This document shows, piece after piece, positions 62,404 to 64,000 of a stretch of 64,000 bases of DNA. Position numbers and translations under genes: made by a program. The DNA is taken from NCBI RefSeq assembly GCF_900091505.1, contig NZ_LT607409.1, forward strand, positions 1,736,001 through 1,800,000, in the 5' to 3' direction. Every line of letters starts with the position of its first letter. The first letter of the stretch is position 1. Source of the DNA: Micromonospora chokoriensis. Its GTDB lineage: Bacteria; Actinomycetota; Actinomycetes; Mycobacteriales; Micromonosporaceae. The notes beneath the pieces are model-generated. The model worked only from the letters and a program-made list of their open reading frames with translations, was not told the origin of the DNA and did not search any database.

Positions 62404-63372
62404 TCACTCGTAGCGCACGCCGATCTGCTCGCGCACCGTGTCGAGCAGTGCCATCACCTCCAGGGTGGTGGTGTGCGGCACCAACGGGCTCTCGGTCAGA
62501 CCGGCGGCCAGGCAACGCTGCACCTCGATTGCCTCGTACTGGTAGCCGTTGCCCGCCGTGTCCGCGGTGATCGTCTCCGGCGCGGCGCCGTCCCGGTACA
62601 CGGTGAGGGAGCCCGGCCGGAAGAACGGCTCCGGCAGGTCGATGCGGCCCGCGCTGCCGGTGATCGAGGCGGACAGGTTGGTCGCCCCGACCATGCCGCA
62701 GCTCAGCGTCGCCAGCGCGCCGGCGTCGTAGCCGAACAGCATGCCGGTGTTCTCGTCGGTGCCCTCCGGGCCGATCTGCGCCCAGGACCGGATGTGCTGC
62801 GGCACCCCGAGCAGCAGGTGGGCCAGACTGATCGGGTAGATGCCCAGGTCCAGCAGGGCGCCTCCGCCCAGTGCGGGGTTGCGCATCCGGTGGTCCGGCG
62901 GGAACGGCCCGGCCACCCCGAAGTCGGCGCGGACACCGCTCACGGTGCCGATCGCGCCCTCCCCGATCAGCTCGACCGCGCGGAGGACGAGCGGGTTCGT
63001 CCGCATCCACATGGCCTCCATCAGGAAGACCCCGGCGGCGCGGGCGGTGTCCACCAACTCGGTGCTGGTGGCCAGGTCGAGGGTGAACGGCTTCTCCAAC
63101 AGCACCGCCCGCCCGGCGGTCAGGCAGGTCATCGCCGCCTCGTAGTGCGCGGAGTGCGGGGTCGCCACGTAGATCGCGTCCACCTCCGGGTCGGCGGCCA
63201 GCTCCACCCAGGAGCCGTGCGCGCGCTTCGCGCCGTACGTGTCGGCGAAACGCCGCGCGCTCTCCACCGAACGGGAACCAACCGCGACCAGCTCGGCGTC
63301 CGGCACCAGCCGGAGGTCTTCGGCGAAACGGCTGGCGATGTGGCCGGTGGCCAGGATGCCCCAACGAGTCAT
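62404..63372 (-). CDS. Gfo/Idh/MocA family oxidoreductase
   Basis: 322 residues. N-terminal Rossmann domain (WGILATGHIASRFAEDL, then ATPHSAHYEAAMTCL) and the family EKP motif (AVLLEKPFTLDLATS). C-terminal half includes GGGALLDLGIYPISLAHLLLG. An NAD(P)-dependent sugar, inositol or dihydrodiol dehydrogenase by family; VFLMEAMWMR resembles the dihydrodiol/trans-1,2 group. Substrate unknown. Confidence 0.92.
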   Translation of the reverse strand: MTRWGILATGHIASRFAEDLRLVPDAELVAVGSRSVESARRFADTYGAKRAHGSWVELAADPEVDAIYVATPHSAHYEAAMTCLTAGRAVLLEKPFTLDLATSTELVDTARAAGVFLMEAMWMRTNPLVLRAVELIGEGAIGTVSGVRADFGVAGPFPPDHRMRNPALGGGALLDLGIYPISLAHLLLGVPQHIRSWAQIGPEGTDENTGMLFGYDAGALATLSCGMVGATNLSASITGSAGRIDLPEPFFRPGSLTVYRDGAAPETITADTAGNGYQYEAIEVQRCLAAGLTESPLVPHTTTLEVMALLDTVREQIGVRYE

Positions 63373-63481
63373 GTCGGAACGCTAACCGAGCTGGGTGAAG
63401 GGTTCGCCGCCGGCTCAGCTGTCGGACATCGCGGTGCGGGCCCCGGTCGCCTCGCCGTTGCGCCCCCGCCCACCTCACGCG

Positions 63482-63558
63482 CGTCCTTTGCTCTGCTTAT
63501 GCCGACGCACCACCTCACCGCCGGACTTGGTGCACCCGCATCTGCAGAGCAAAGGACG
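63482..63558. repeat. long extragenic inverted repeat
   Basis: CGTCCTTTGCTCTGC (63482-63496) and GCAGAGCAAAGGACG (63544-63558) are exact reverse complements, separated by 47 nt that include GGTGCACC. It lies in the gene-free stretch between the divergent MocA and NUDIX genes, which otherwise shows no gene. Confidence 0.85.
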
Positions 63559-63633
63559 TCTGGACCGGTGCGGCTGCCGGAGCGGCGCATCGGCCGGCCG
63601 GGGCAGCCCGACGGGGGGAACTAGGCTCGCGGC

Positions 63634-64000
63634 ATGACGATCGACAGTGACGGCTTCGCCGCCCCGGCCGCCCTGGTCGAGCACGCCCGCCGGTTCCAGG
63701 CCGAGGGTGGCACCCCGGCGGTGCCCCGGGTCGCGGCCACCGTGCTGCTGCTGCGTCCGACCGACGCCGACTTCGAGGTGTACGTCATCCGCCGGGTCGC
63801 CGCCATGACCTTCGGGGGCATGTACGCCTTCCCCGGCGGCGGGGTGGACCGCTCCGACTCCGAGACACACCTGGACTGGGCCGGGCCCACGCCGGACGAG
63901 TGGGCCGGGCGGCTCGGGGTGGCCCCGGGCGCGGCCCAGGCGGTCGTCTGCGCCGCCGCGCGGGAGGTCTTCGAGGAGGCGGGTGTGCTGCTCGCCGGCC
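63634..64000 (+). CDS. NUDIX hydrolase, 3'-truncated
   Basis: At least 122 residues, cut by the window end. RVAATVLLLRPTDADFEVYV and VAAMTFGGMYAFPGGGVDRS open the domain, and AAAREVFEEAGVLLAG is the Nudix box (REVxEExGV). An insert between the GGG and the box is like that of NUDT19-type enzymes. Substrate unknown. Confidence 0.92.
   Translation, partial: MTIDSDGFAAPAALVEHARRFQAEGGTPAVPRVAATVLLLRPTDADFEVYVIRRVAAMTFGGMYAFPGGGVDRSDSETHLDWAGPTPDEWAGRLGVAPGAAQAVVCAAAREVFEEAGVLLAG

Overview
The window is very GC-rich, with strong G/C third-codon bias, many GTG starts, short gene spacing and frequent 4-bp ATGA/GTGA start-stop overlaps. Gene content points to a filamentous actinomycete, most likely a Micromonosporaceae member such as Micromonospora: a 'conservon' signalling operon (sensor kinase, roadblock, DUF742, GTPase), PaaN, a DUF4032 kinase-like protein, a groEL with tandem CIRCE boxes, and a SAM riboswitch on threonine synthase. 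There are no rRNA or tRNA genes, CRISPR arrays, insertion sequences or prophage. It reads as ordinary chromosome with several repeat-bearing intergenic islands. Both end genes are cut by the window edges.

Layout. 1-4.7 kb: an ABC-2 drug-type exporter pair, an amino-acid permease and PAP2 phosphatase, and a DUF4032 kinase-like protein. 4.7-5.3 kb: a gene-free G-rich minisatellite between two halves of a palindromic repeat. 5.3-9.3 kb: an amino-sugar catabolic operon (SIS isomerase/deaminase, ROK kinase, NagA) divergent from a DeoR regulator. 9.4-11.5 kb: a second ABC exporter pair behind paired palindromes. 11.5-14.7 kb: DUF3263 protein, PP2C-like phosphatase, GNAT, and a secreted beta-propeller protein. 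14.7-22.9 kb: a seven-gene minus-strand operon joining a complete conservon to a membrane receptor-like protein upstream and a CDC48-like double AAA ATPase downstream. 23.3-27.1 kb: a fused extracytoplasmic serine hydrolase/ABC ATPase with its permease.

27-36 kb: lipoprotein, DoxX, a divergent ArsR/EamA pair with two perfect operators, a decayed gene, a SAM riboswitch with threonine synthase, a candidate small RNA with promoter and terminator, a frameshifted double-GNAT gene, and PaaN. 36-41.5 kb: cold-shock protein, a proline-rich membrane protein with 48-bp in-frame repeats, CIRCE-controlled groEL, and a GNAT. 41.5-49.3 kb: a polytopic membrane-anchored subtilase, a GGGGC repeat, GlpD, a lipoprotein, a GlcD-type FAD oxidase, and DUF4031 and HD-domain proteins. 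49.3-58.5 kb: a FUSC-type membrane protein, a cysteine-desulfurase-like enzyme, a PrsW protease, a 55-residue membrane micro-protein, a solitary GroES-like protein, an AI-2E family exporter, a DinG-type helicase and a DUF402 protein. 58.5-62.4 kb: a SigJ/ECF41-type sigma factor and a phosphate block (PPK2, PHO box, PhoU-like DUF47 protein, PiT transporter). 62.4-64 kb: a Gfo/Idh/MocA oxidoreductase, a long extragenic palindrome and the start of a NUDIX hydrolase.

Starts were chosen by ribosome-binding site, overlap with the neighbour and where conserved sequence begins. Functions are read from motifs and family resemblance only; no database search was run.
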